DNA of 5,782 bases from Gammaproteobacteria bacterium (GTDB taxonomy: Bacteria; Pseudomonadota; Gammaproteobacteria; Pseudomonadales; Azotimanducaceae_A): contig JAPOON010000795.1 in assembly GCA_026713405.1 (NCBI GenBank), forward strand, positions 1-5,782, in the 5' to 3' direction. The notes beneath the pieces were generated by a model. That model saw nothing but the letters and a program-made list of their open reading frames with translations, made no database searches and was not told the origin of the DNA. Within the stretch, counting starts at the first letter, position 1, and each line of letters opens with the position of its first letter. A program made the position numbers and the translations under genes. Of this stretch, positions 1 through 5,782 are shown piece by piece.

Positions 1-20
1 AAGCGGAACGGGGGAGAAAA

Positions 21-56
21 GAAAAAAAAGGAGCAGGCAACGCGGCCTGCTTTTTT
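21..56. terminator. Bidirectional intrinsic terminator
   Basis: A perfect 6-bp stem (GCAGGC at 33-38 with GCCTGC at 45-50) encloses a 6-nt loop. A32-T51 and further A/G-T pairs extend it. On the plus strand the hairpin is followed at once by six T (51-56). On the minus strand it is followed by TCC and then eight T (complement of the A run at 22-29). It lies about 40 nt past the receptor stop codon and so should end that transcript. The plus-strand T tract suggests it also ends a convergent gene left of the window, which I cannot see. Confidence 0.8.
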
Positions 57-89
57 GGCGACTCTTGCGAGAGCCGTCTTCGGCCCGGT

Positions 90-2963
90 TTATCCGTAAA
101 AGTCGTAGGAAACGCGCAAGCCGATGCTGCGTGGCCGGTTGGTCACAACCTTCGGCACGTACTGCAGCGTATCGACGTTCAACTGCGCCCGCTTGTCCGT
201 GACGTTGTCCACGAACACTTCCGCGCTCCAGTTGTCTCTCTCGACACCGAACGCCAGGTCCAGGAACACGTAGCTGTCCTGAACGTACCTGCCGTTCGGG
301 CAGAAACTCGGGGCATCGTAGGTGCCGCAGTTGCCGCCGGCAAAGAGCCCGCCCTCGTGGGCGATCTTGAGCCCGGAGCCACGTCCGCCATGGCTGCGCT
401 CGAGCGTGTCTTCAACGAAGAAGGCGCTGCCGGCGATGCCCGACTTGCTGCTGCCGGAATAGCTGATGCTGGCGCTGACATAGGCGTTGGTCTGCCCGTC
501 AAATGCGCCGTGGAAGTCGTAGCGGGCGCGCAGGCTGCCCGAAAAGTCGGGACTGAACGGCAACTCGCTGCCCTCGGGCACGGAGATGTCCACCAATTGC
601 GCATTGATGCGGGTAATCTCGCTGTCGATGATGCTGATGGCGCCGGAAATCGTCAGGTTCGGCGTCGGCAGCCAGGTGAAATCGGCGTCGAGACCCATGA
701 TTTCAGCGTCTCCGACGTTCTCGATGAACACCAGGAAGGCCACGTTGGCCGGGTCGAAACGGGAGACCTGCAGGTCGGAAATCTCAGAGAAATAGGCCGT
801 GGCGTTGAGCCGCAGGGTGTTATCGGCGAAGTCGCCCTTCATGCCCAATTCCCAGTTGTCCATCTCGTCGGTGAGCGCGATGGCCGGCACGCGGTAGCCG
901 TCATAGACGGGTAGTCCGCGGGGATTGTTTGCAGCCTTGCCGGCGTTCCGGTTGGTGACCCCGTGCCGGAAACCCTGACCGTAAGTGGCGAACAGCATCA
1001 GGCTGTCGTTGACGCGCCAGTCCAGCGATGCCCGGATGATGACATCGGATTCGTTGAGCACGCCGTCGTCGTTCAGGTTGTCTACGTTCAACGCACCGCT
1101 TTGAATGTCTGCGTAGGCGCCTTCCGCGTCTGCGAAGTTCATTCCGCGACTGAATGTCCCGCCGCGGCACGCACTGGTCGTGCGCACCTCCGGACGGCAA
1201 TCGCCCGTACCCGCCGCCATGAGCGCCTCCAGGGTGCCAACGCCCAGGGCGCGCAGCCGTTCGGTGACGTTGTTGCCGGAAGTACGGCTGGTGGCATCGA
1301 AGCCGCCCCGGCCGACACTGGCATCGCAGCCGTCCGTGCCGTACTTGCAACCGAACGAGAAGCTGCTGGCGCCCTTGAAGTCGAAGTCCAAGTCGTACCA
1401 GCGGGCGCCGAAGCTGGCGGTCACGCTGTCCGTGAGATCGAATTCGAGGTGACCGAAAACGGCGATCTGATCGGTCTTGCGCGTATAGTCGTTGACGAAG
1501 CTGACTCGCGGGTTGAACGGATCGAGGCTGGCATTCGTTCCTTCGCCCTGATCAGCGATCATGGCAAGGGTCGGCCAGGAGCCGTCGCCGTCGTCACGGG
1601 TGGCCGCATCCTCGAATGCCGCCGTGCCCTCGGTTTTCTGGTCGTCGTAGTACACGCCCGCGGTGACCCTGGCGCGATGTTCCTGTGGGGTGGAGATGCG
1701 GAATTCGTGCACCATGCGCTTGTTGCTGGTGGTCTCCGAGTACTGGGCCTCGGGGTCGTGGCACATGACGGGGGGGCTCGCCGTGCCGCTTCTCGCCCAG
1801 CTGCCGTCGTCGGCGTAGCCGGGGCACAGGTAGTAGGTCTGGTAGCCGCCGCCGTTGGTGTAGTCGGAGTAATCGACATAGGCCTCGACATCGCGGTCGA
1901 GGTAACCCACGGCGTAGATCAGGTCGAGCATGCCCGCGCGGCCGTTGATCGTCAGGGTGCTCAGGCCGAACTCGTCTTCGGAGCTGTCCATGGTGAAGCG
2001 GTTGACGCTGCTCTTGCCGTCCAGATTGGGGTCGTAGGCGAAGACGCCGTCGGTCTCCAGGGACTGCTGGAGATGGCCGACATTGAGGCTCCAGTCATCG
2101 TTGATGTCGTAGAGGAGGCTGATGCGCCCGCCGAGATAGTCGGCATCGTTGAAGTCGTCTTCGACCAGGTGGCTGTTGTCGGCGGCCTCGAAGGTGCTCG
2201 CCGGGTTGATGGGCGCCGCCGAAATGTCGTTGCGGTTGAGCAGGTCGACGCTGGGGGAGAAACCGCCGTTGGCCGGATCGTTCGGGATGTGGTCGATCCA
2301 GCCGGCCTGGTTGTCGCGATAGCCGACGACACGCAGCGCCGCCCGGTCCGACAGGGGCACGTTGAAGAACGCTTCCTGGGAGTTGCTGACGTCGCCGCCC
2401 TTGGTGGTCATGGCGCCCACCTTGATGCCCGCCTCGAACCGCGTCGGGTCGGGCTTGTTGGAAATCAGGCGCACCGTGCCGGACTGGGAACTGGAGCCGA
2501 ACAGGGTGCCCTGGGGACCGGGCAACACCTCGATCCGGTTCAGGTCGGCGGCGTAGATGTCGAGGTTGCGGCCGCCGAAGGAAACGGGCATTTCATCGAG
2601 GTACAGGGCGGTGGCGGGTGACGAGCCCTGGATGCTGGCGATGGTGTTCTTCGACTGTTCCGTGGCCGCGCCACGGATGTAAATCTCGCTCTGTCCGGGG
2701 CCCACACCCATCATCACCACGTTGGGCAGGTGTTTTATGTAGTCGTCGAAATTGCTGATTCTCAGTTCATCGAGCGCATCGCCCTGCAGGGCCGAGACGG
2801 ATACGGCGATGTCCTGGGTGGATTCGGCCCGCTTGGTGGCCGTGACGATGACCTCTTCGATGCCCCGGGCTTCACCTTCGGCAAACGCGACGCCGGTAGC
2901 GCCGGTAGCGGCCGTGGCCAGGGCGGCAGAGATGGCAAGGCTGAGTTTCTTACGTTCCCACAT
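90..2963 (-). CDS. TonB-dependent outer-membrane receptor
   Basis: This is a 957-residue outer-membrane active transporter that should import a ligand using energy from TonB-ExbBD. The ATG at 2963 is chosen because GAGGGG lies 8 nt upstream and because it begins a clear signal peptide: charged WERKK, a hydrophobic Ala-rich core, and an AFA cleavage site after residue 28. A longer reading from TTG at 3002 would start at or upstream of the likely transcription start. The mature N-terminus carries the TonB box IEEVIVTATKR (35-45). A plug domain follows (about 46-170), with IYIRG (94-98), LYLDE (120-124) and RIEVLPGPQGTLFG (143-156). The rest is a beta-barrel of the PF00593 type, including YGQGFRHGVTNRN, and ends in SYDFYG. 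There is no SusC-type or FecA-type N-terminal signalling extension. All eight cysteines fall in four close pairs (380/401, 539/546, 589/599, 879/888), probably disulfides in surface loops. An EF-hand-like Asp/Asn loop lies at 629-640. The frame is intact and ends in TAA. The ligand is unknown: siderophore, vitamin, glycan and amine-linked compounds all remain possible. The family call is very secure. Confidence 0.96.
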   Translation of the reverse strand: MWERKKLSLAISAALATAATGATGVAFAEGEARGIEEVIVTATKRAESTQDIAVSVSALQGDALDELRISNFDDYIKHLPNVVMMGVGPGQSEIYIRGAATEQSKNTIASIQGSSPATALYLDEMPVSFGGRNLDIYAADLNRIEVLPGPQGTLFGSSSQSGTVRLISNKPDPTRFEAGIKVGAMTTKGGDVSNSQEAFFNVPLSDRAALRVVGYRDNQAGWIDHIPNDPANGGFSPSVDLLNRNDISAAPINPASTFEAADNSHLVEDDFNDADYLGGRISLLYDINDDWSLNVGHLQQSLETDGVFAYDPNLDGKSSVNRFTMDSSEDEFGLSTLTINGRAGMLDLIYAVGYLDRDVEAYVDYSDYTNGGGYQTYYLCPGYADDGSWARSGTASPPVMCHDPEAQYSETTSNKRMVHEFRISTPQEHRARVTAGVYYDDQKTEGTAAFEDAATRDDGDGSWPTLAMIADQGEGTNASLDPFNPRVSFVNDYTRKTDQIAVFGHLEFDLTDSVTASFGARWYDLDFDFKGASSFSFGCKYGTDGCDASVGRGGFDATSRTSGNNVTERLRALGVGTLEALMAAGTGDCRPEVRTTSACRGGTFSRGMNFADAEGAYADIQSGALNVDNLNDDGVLNESDVIIRASLDWRVNDSLMLFATYGQGFRHGVTNRNAGKAANNPRGLPVYDGYRVPAIALTDEMDNWELGMKGDFADNTLRLNATAYFSEISDLQVSRFDPANVAFLVFIENVGDAEIMGLDADFTWLPTPNLTISGAISIIDSEITRINAQLVDISVPEGSELPFSPDFSGSLRARYDFHGAFDGQTNAYVSASISYSGSSKSGIAGSAFFVEDTLERSHGGRGSGLKIAHEGGLFAGGNCGTYDAPSFCPNGRYVQDSYVFLDLAFGVERDNWSAEVFVDNVTDKRAQLNVDTLQYVPKVVTNRPRSIGLRVSYDFYG
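2892..2909 (-). repeat. 9-bp tandem repeat in the receptor signal peptide
   Basis: GCCGGTAGC is repeated twice in tandem on the plus strand, encoding Ala-Thr-Gly twice (residues 19-24) between the hydrophobic core and the AFA cleavage site. Gain or loss of a unit would stay in frame and change the length of the signal peptide only. Confidence 0.6.
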
Positions 2964-2970
2964 GACAAAT

Positions 2971-2978
2971 TCCCCTCG
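2971..2978 (-). promoter_or_regulatory. Ribosome binding site deciding the receptor start
   Basis: On the minus strand CGAGGGGA precedes the ATG at 2963-2961, with about 8 nt between the G-rich core and the start codon. The alternative in-frame ATG at 2987 and TTG at 3002 have no comparable purine-rich sequence upstream. This supports the start that exposes the signal peptide. Confidence 0.65.
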
Positions 2979-3003
2979 AATTGACATATCTCGCTGAGTC
3001 AAC

Positions 3004-3009
3004 AGTATA
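3004..3009 (-). promoter_or_regulatory. Putative sigma-70 -10 box (TATACT) of the receptor gene
   Basis: TATACT on the minus strand matches the TATAAT consensus at five of six positions. Transcription would begin near 2997, giving a leader of about 35 nt that includes the ribosome binding site. At 16-18 bp upstream there is no good TTGACA match (only GC-rich CGCCGA or GCCGAT). The promoter is therefore probably weak unless an activator helps. The direct repeats at 3034-3060 sit where such an activator would bind. Confidence 0.5.
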
Positions 3010-3033
3010 AGTCAGATCGGTTCGCATCGGCGG

Positions 3034-3060
3034 GCCAATATCCGTCGTGTTTGCCAATAT
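3034..3060. repeat. 8-bp direct repeat GCCAATAT, candidate activator site
   Basis: GCCAATAT occurs at 3034-3041 and again at 3053-3060, exactly 19 bp apart, so both copies lie on nearly the same helix face. Seen from the receptor promoter (ATATTGGC on the minus strand), the copies centre near -41 and -60 from the inferred transcription start. The proximal copy abuts the degenerate -35 region. This geometry resembles class II activator sites such as those of AraC-family regulators. The repeat is a direct observation; the function and the regulator family are inference. Confidence 0.4.
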
Positions 3061-3061
3061 G

Positions 3062-3088
3062 CGACATGCAACGAACTATTCTCGACAT
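3062..3088. repeat. 6-bp direct repeat CGACAT spaced 21 bp
   Basis: CGACAT lies at 3062-3067 and 3083-3088, two helical turns apart, directly beyond the GCCAATAT pair. Flanking similarity is only partial. Six bases repeated once in about 250 bp can occur by chance, so this is a weak operator candidate. It is listed because its spacing matches the neighbouring repeat and because it lies toward the flavoenzyme gene. Confidence 0.2.
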
Positions 3089-3096
3089 TGAAAAAT

Positions 3097-3120
3097 CGGT
3101 CGGATTGCGGCTTCCGACCG
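3097..3120. promoter_or_regulatory. Perfect 8-bp inverted repeat, candidate operator or leader hairpin
   Basis: CGGTCGGA (3097-3104) is the exact reverse complement of TCCGACCG (3113-3120), separated by 8 nt. The two-fold symmetric 24-bp layout suits a dimeric repressor or activator. As RNA it would form a GC-rich 8-bp stem with an 8-nt loop, about 90 nt before the flavoenzyme start codon. No run of T follows directly, so it is not a standard terminator. Which reading is right depends on the unknown plus-strand transcription start. Confidence 0.45.
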
Positions 3121-3200
3121 TATAGCCAAGCATCGGTTTTTTCGCGCTTAACCGCCACTCGATCAGCATGTGCCCGGCGGCGTTGACCGCGACGAACCAC

Positions 3201-3206
3201 GGAGAG
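3201..3206 (+). promoter_or_regulatory. Ribosome binding site of the flavoenzyme gene
   Basis: GGAGAG precedes the ATG at 3211, with 6 nt between GGAG and the start codon. It fixes the start immediately before the FAD-binding strand, as expected for a cytoplasmic enzyme without a targeting peptide. Confidence 0.7.
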
Positions 3207-3210
3207 CGCC

Positions 3211-5625
3211 ATGGATAGTCAAGCCCGCATCGTGATCGTCGGCGGTGGCATCATGGGGGCCGGGTTGCTCTACCACCTGGCCGAAGAAGGGTGCCGGGAC
3301 GCTCTCCTGATCGAAAAAGGGGAGCTCACCTCAGGGTCCACCTGGCATGCGGCGGGCCAGTGCCCCATCCTGGTCGGCAACTACAATCTCGCCAAAATCC
3401 ACGACTACAGCATTTCGCTCTACAAGCGTCTCGAGGACATCACCGGCCAGTTCGTGAGCTGGCACACGTCGGGCAGCGTCCGGTTTGCGCTGACGCAAGA
3501 GGATCTCGACTGGTTCGAGTACGTGCGCGGCATTGCGCAGAGCGTCGGTTTCCGCATGGAAATCATCGATGTCGACAAGATCCGGCAACTCAACCCGTTC
3601 GTGACCACCGACGGCGTGCTTGCCGGCGCCTGGACGCCCGACGACGGCCACGCCGACCCGGCGGGCCTGTGCAATGCCATGGCGCGGGGCGCGCGGGACA
3701 TGGGCGCGCGGATCGTGCGCAACAACCGCGTCACCGCCATCAATGCGCTGCGTTCCGGGGAATGGGAAGTGGTCACCGAACAGGGCCGGGTCGTTGCGGA
3801 GCATGTCGTAAACGCAGCCGGTTGCTATGCCCGGCAGGTGGCGCGGATGGTCGGCGCGGACGCACCGATCTGCAACATTCAGCATCACTACCTGGTTTCC
3901 GGGCCCGTCCCCGAATTCGAAGGCCACGACGCCGAGATTCCCGTCATGCGCGACCCCTGGGCGTCGGCCTACCTGCGCCAGGAACAGCGCTCCGGCCTGA
4001 TCGGCATCTACGAGCACGACAACCTGGCGGAAGCCTGGCCGCCCGGCGGGTTGCCGGACTGGGAGTCCGACAGCGAACTCTTCACCGACGATCTGGAACG
4101 CCTGATGCCCTGGCTCGAGCGCGCCATGCGGCGCATGCCGATCTTCGAGCCCGCGGGCATCCGGCGCATCGTCAACGGCGCCATCCCCCACTGCGCGGAC
4201 GGGCCGCCGCTGCTCGGCCCGGTGGGGGGCCTGCGCAACTTCTGGTTCTGCTGCGGGTCATCGTTCGGCATAGCCCAGGGCGCCGGTTGCGGCAAGTATC
4301 TTGCCCAATGGATGCTGCACGGCGATGCGGAGATCAACATGACCGGCTTCGACCCGCGCCGCTTCGGCACCTTCGCCGACGAAGGCTACATGAAGGCCAA
4401 GGGCCGGCAGGATTACGGCATGACCTATTTGACGCCGCTGCCGGGCGAGGAGTTGCCGGCAGCACGCCGCAACCGGGTCAGCCCACTGTATGAAAAGCTG
4501 CTGGACAGGGGCTGCATCTACACCGAGACGTTCGGTTGGGAGCGGCCCAAGTGGTTCTCGCCCGACGGGCGCGAGGAAGAGTTTGGCTTCAGACACAACA
4601 ACGTGTTCGAAATCGTGCGCGACGAATGCCTTGCGGTTCGCGAACGCGCCGGGGTGCTCGATCTTTCCGGCTTTGCCAAGTACGACGTCACGGGCCCCGA
4701 TGCCGGCGCCTTCCTCAGTCGGATCTGCGCCAACCGCATGCCGTCGAACGGCGGCATCGTGCTCGCGCACCACCTGTCCGAGAAGGGCCGCATCGGCGGC
4801 GAACTGACCGTCACGCACCTGGCGGACGATCACTTCTACGTGCTGTCGGCAGCGGGAGCCGAAGTGCGCGATCTCGACCGGATGTTGCAGACGAGGCATC
4901 CGGATGAGTGCGTTCAAGTGGCCAATGTCACCGACGAACGGGGCGTACTGGTACTCGCCGGCCCCCGCTCGCGGGACATACTCGCCCGGCTCACGGACGC
5001 GCCCCTCGACAGCGCCTCGTTCCGCTGGCTGAGCGGCAGGGAGATCAGCATTGCCGGCAAGCCCGTGCGGGCTCTGCGGGTCAACTACGTGGGCGAGCTG
5101 GGTTGGGAACTGCACCCGGCGATGGATGACATGGATTCGCTGTACGATGCCCTGCGGGAAGCGGGCGCCGATTTCGGGCTCGCCGATTTCGGGCTGTACG
5201 CTGTCAACAGCCTGAGAATGGAGAAGGCCTACCGGAGCTGGGGGGCGGAACTGACCAACGAGGTGACGATGATCGACGCGGCCATGGATCGCTTCATCAA
5301 GTTCGAAAAGAACGATTTCGTCGGCCGGCAGGCAACCCTGGAGCAACAGGATCGCACGCAGCAACTCATCTACTTCGAGGTCGATGCGCACGACTCCGAC
5401 GTGCGCGGCGGCGAGCCGCTATTCGATGGCGAACGGTACGCGGGTGTCACCACGTCCGGCGCGTACGGCCATGCCGTACAGAAGAGCCTGGGTTTCGGAT
5501 ACGTGCATCCCCGTCTCGCTGAGCCGGGCAGGGAACTGGAGGTCGGCCTCCTCGGCGAACGCCGCCGGGCAAGGATTCTCGGTGAACCGGCATACGATCC
5601 CACCAACAAACGCCTGCGGGCCTAG
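3211..5625 (+). CDS. Dimethylglycine/sarcosine dehydrogenase-family flavoprotein with GcvT domain
   Basis: This is an 804-residue cytoplasmic enzyme, the usual length for the family without a mitochondrial leader. It should oxidise the N-methyl group of a small amine or amino acid on FAD and pass the carbon to tetrahydrofolate, forming 5,10-methylene-THF. The domains in order are a DAO-type FAD oxidoreductase (about 6-365), the short linking FAO_M region (about 368-425), GcvT (about 424-690) and the GcvT C-terminal barrel (about 716-800). Visible motifs are the dinucleotide site VGGGIMGAG (10-18, G11/G13/G16), E35 for the ADP ribose, and LTSGSTWHAAG (39-49), whose H46 matches the covalent flavin histidine of dimethylglycine dehydrogenases. 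Others are DDGHADP (144-150), QHHY (224-227), GWERPKWF (442-449), D554 at the folate-contacting Asp position, and NYVGELGWE (625-633). The order and motifs match mitochondrial DMGDH nearly end to end. The stretch GSSFGIAQGAGCGKYL differs from the DMGDH version (GYGIIHAGGVGKYL), so the substrate may not be dimethylglycine. Alternatives are sarcosine dehydrogenase, dimethylglycine oxidase and N-methyl-GABA oxidase types. It is divergent from the receptor gene, and no partner subunit is visible. Confidence 0.94.
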   Translation: MDSQARIVIVGGGIMGAGLLYHLAEEGCRDALLIEKGELTSGSTWHAAGQCPILVGNYNLAKIHDYSISLYKRLEDITGQFVSWHTSGSVRFALTQEDLDWFEYVRGIAQSVGFRMEIIDVDKIRQLNPFVTTDGVLAGAWTPDDGHADPAGLCNAMARGARDMGARIVRNNRVTAINALRSGEWEVVTEQGRVVAEHVVNAAGCYARQVARMVGADAPICNIQHHYLVSGPVPEFEGHDAEIPVMRDPWASAYLRQEQRSGLIGIYEHDNLAEAWPPGGLPDWESDSELFTDDLERLMPWLERAMRRMPIFEPAGIRRIVNGAIPHCADGPPLLGPVGGLRNFWFCCGSSFGIAQGAGCGKYLAQWMLHGDAEINMTGFDPRRFGTFADEGYMKAKGRQDYGMTYLTPLPGEELPAARRNRVSPLYEKLLDRGCIYTETFGWERPKWFSPDGREEEFGFRHNNVFEIVRDECLAVRERAGVLDLSGFAKYDVTGPDAGAFLSRICANRMPSNGGIVLAHHLSEKGRIGGELTVTHLADDHFYVLSAAGAEVRDLDRMLQTRHPDECVQVANVTDERGVLVLAGPRSRDILARLTDAPLDSASFRWLSGREISIAGKPVRALRVNYVGELGWELHPAMDDMDSLYDALREAGADFGLADFGLYAVNSLRMEKAYRSWGAELTNEVTMIDAAMDRFIKFEKNDFVGRQATLEQQDRTQQLIYFEVDAHDSDVRGGEPLFDGERYAGVTTSGAYGHAVQKSLGFGYVHPRLAEPGRELEVGLLGERRRARILGEPAYDPTNKRLRA
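5166..5195 (+). repeat. Perfect 15-bp tandem duplication inside the GcvT domain
   Basis: CGCCGATTTCGGGCT occurs twice without a gap (5166-5180, 5181-5195), encoding ADFGL-ADFGL around residues 653-662. It is in frame and keeps the reading frame open. The same stretch in mitochondrial DMGDH, as recalled, has equal length, so this is probably not a recent insertion. A naturally repetitive peptide with identical codons is the simpler reading. Confidence 0.75.
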
Positions 5626-5782
5626 CGGCGCGCAAGAGCGATGTCGTGAATTGTTTCATGAAAGTTTCCAACCCGGCCCACCAGGACGCCGACGTGGAAT
5701 GAGCAAACCAGGGGTTTTATGGGGGTTCCGAGGGTCGCACAAAACTCTCTTAACCTTCTGATAAACAAATACTTTTTGGTCC
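5626..5782. other. Non-coding 3' flank with AT-rich end
   Basis: I see no supported gene in these 157 bases. There is a short ATG frame of 14 codons at 5658-5702 without a ribosome binding site, a 10-bp palindrome TTTCATGAAA (5654-5663), and a weak AAACC/GGTTT hairpin (5705-5717) with no T tract. None is a convincing terminator for the flavoenzyme. From about 5740 the sequence turns clearly AT-rich compared with the rest of the window, which would fit the promoter region of a following gene. Confidence 0.4.

Noticed and set aside
963..2621. A 552-codon open frame on the plus strand, antisense to the receptor gene
   Set aside because: Its protein is an Ala/Val/Gly/Arg-rich shadow with no recognisable motif. 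Long antisense frames are expected in GC-rich genes, and the minus-strand receptor is unmistakable.
2964..3002. Extended receptor N-terminus from the TTG at 3002 or ATG at 2987
   Set aside because: It would put 8-13 extra residues ahead of a complete signal peptide, lacks a ribosome binding site, and the TTG lies at or before the predicted transcription start.
3051..3082. Sigma-70 promoter for the flavoenzyme (TTGCCA at 3051 with TATTCT at 3077)
   Set aside because: The spacer is 20 bp, too long for a convincing match. The other candidate, TTGAAA at 3088 with TATAGC at 3121, is 27 bp apart. I could not identify the plus-strand promoter.
3121..3210. Possible glycine riboswitch or similar leader RNA ahead of the flavoenzyme
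   Set aside because: Apart from GGAGAG, which is the ribosome binding site, none of the conserved aptamer segments was recognised. Only weak short stems such as CGGTT/AACCG (3134-3154) are present.
3012..3212. A 66-codon minus-strand frame filling the intergenic region
   Set aside because: It has no ribosome binding site, an Arg-rich composition without motifs, and it covers the inverted and direct repeats of the control region. The whole strip being open on one strand is unremarkable at this length.
3291..4493. A 400-codon frame overlapping the flavoenzyme gene in another plus-strand frame
   Set aside because: It is dominated by Arg, Pro, Ala and His, typical of an out-of-frame GC-rich reading. 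It has no motif, and the overlapped frame carries every conserved family motif.
4258..5391. A 377-codon frame antisense to the GcvT part
   Set aside because: No domain or signal is visible and it lies wholly over well-supported coding sequence.
5658..5702. A 14-codon ATG frame after the flavoenzyme gene
   Set aside because: It is too short, has no ribosome binding site and no recognisable product.
1..5782. tRNA, rRNA, CRISPR array, insertion sequence or prophage attachment site
   Set aside because: No tRNA-like cloverleaf, repeat-spacer pattern, transposase or terminal inverted repeats were seen. Nearly all of the window is taken up by two intact genes.

Overview
The window is GC-rich and compact. 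It looks like chromosomal DNA from a Gram-negative bacterium, most likely a free-living gammaproteobacterium, though a related proteobacterium is possible. This rests on a large TonB-dependent outer-membrane receptor with an IEEVIVTATKR-type TonB box, which implies an outer membrane, and on AGGAG-like ribosome binding sites plus a classical intrinsic terminator. I cannot name a species.

Layout: positions 1-56 hold a hairpin with T/A tracts on both sides, read as a bidirectional terminator. It ends the receptor gene on the minus strand and probably an unseen plus-strand gene to the left. Positions 90-2963 (minus) encode a 957-residue TonB-dependent receptor. Positions 2964-3210 form a 247-bp divergent intergenic region. 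It holds a good -10 box for the receptor, an 8-bp direct repeat spaced 19 bp just upstream of where its -35 should be, and a perfect 8-bp inverted repeat with an 8-bp spacer. Positions 3211-5625 (plus) encode an 804-residue flavoprotein fused to a folate-binding GcvT module, of the dimethylglycine/sarcosine dehydrogenase family. Positions 5626-5782 carry no supported gene and end in an AT-rich stretch that may be the start of the next control region.

How the genes may work together: the flavoenzyme should oxidatively demethylate an N-methylated amine or amino acid (dimethylglycine, sarcosine or a related compound) and pass the one-carbon unit to tetrahydrofolate. The receptor should import a ligand across the outer membrane using TonB energy. 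Their head-to-head arrangement over one control region with operator-like repeats suggests co-regulation, and possibly that the receptor takes up a larger compound whose breakdown yields the methylated amine. That link is inference. The receptor's ligand and the enzyme's exact substrate cannot be read from this sequence, and no regulator gene lies in the window.
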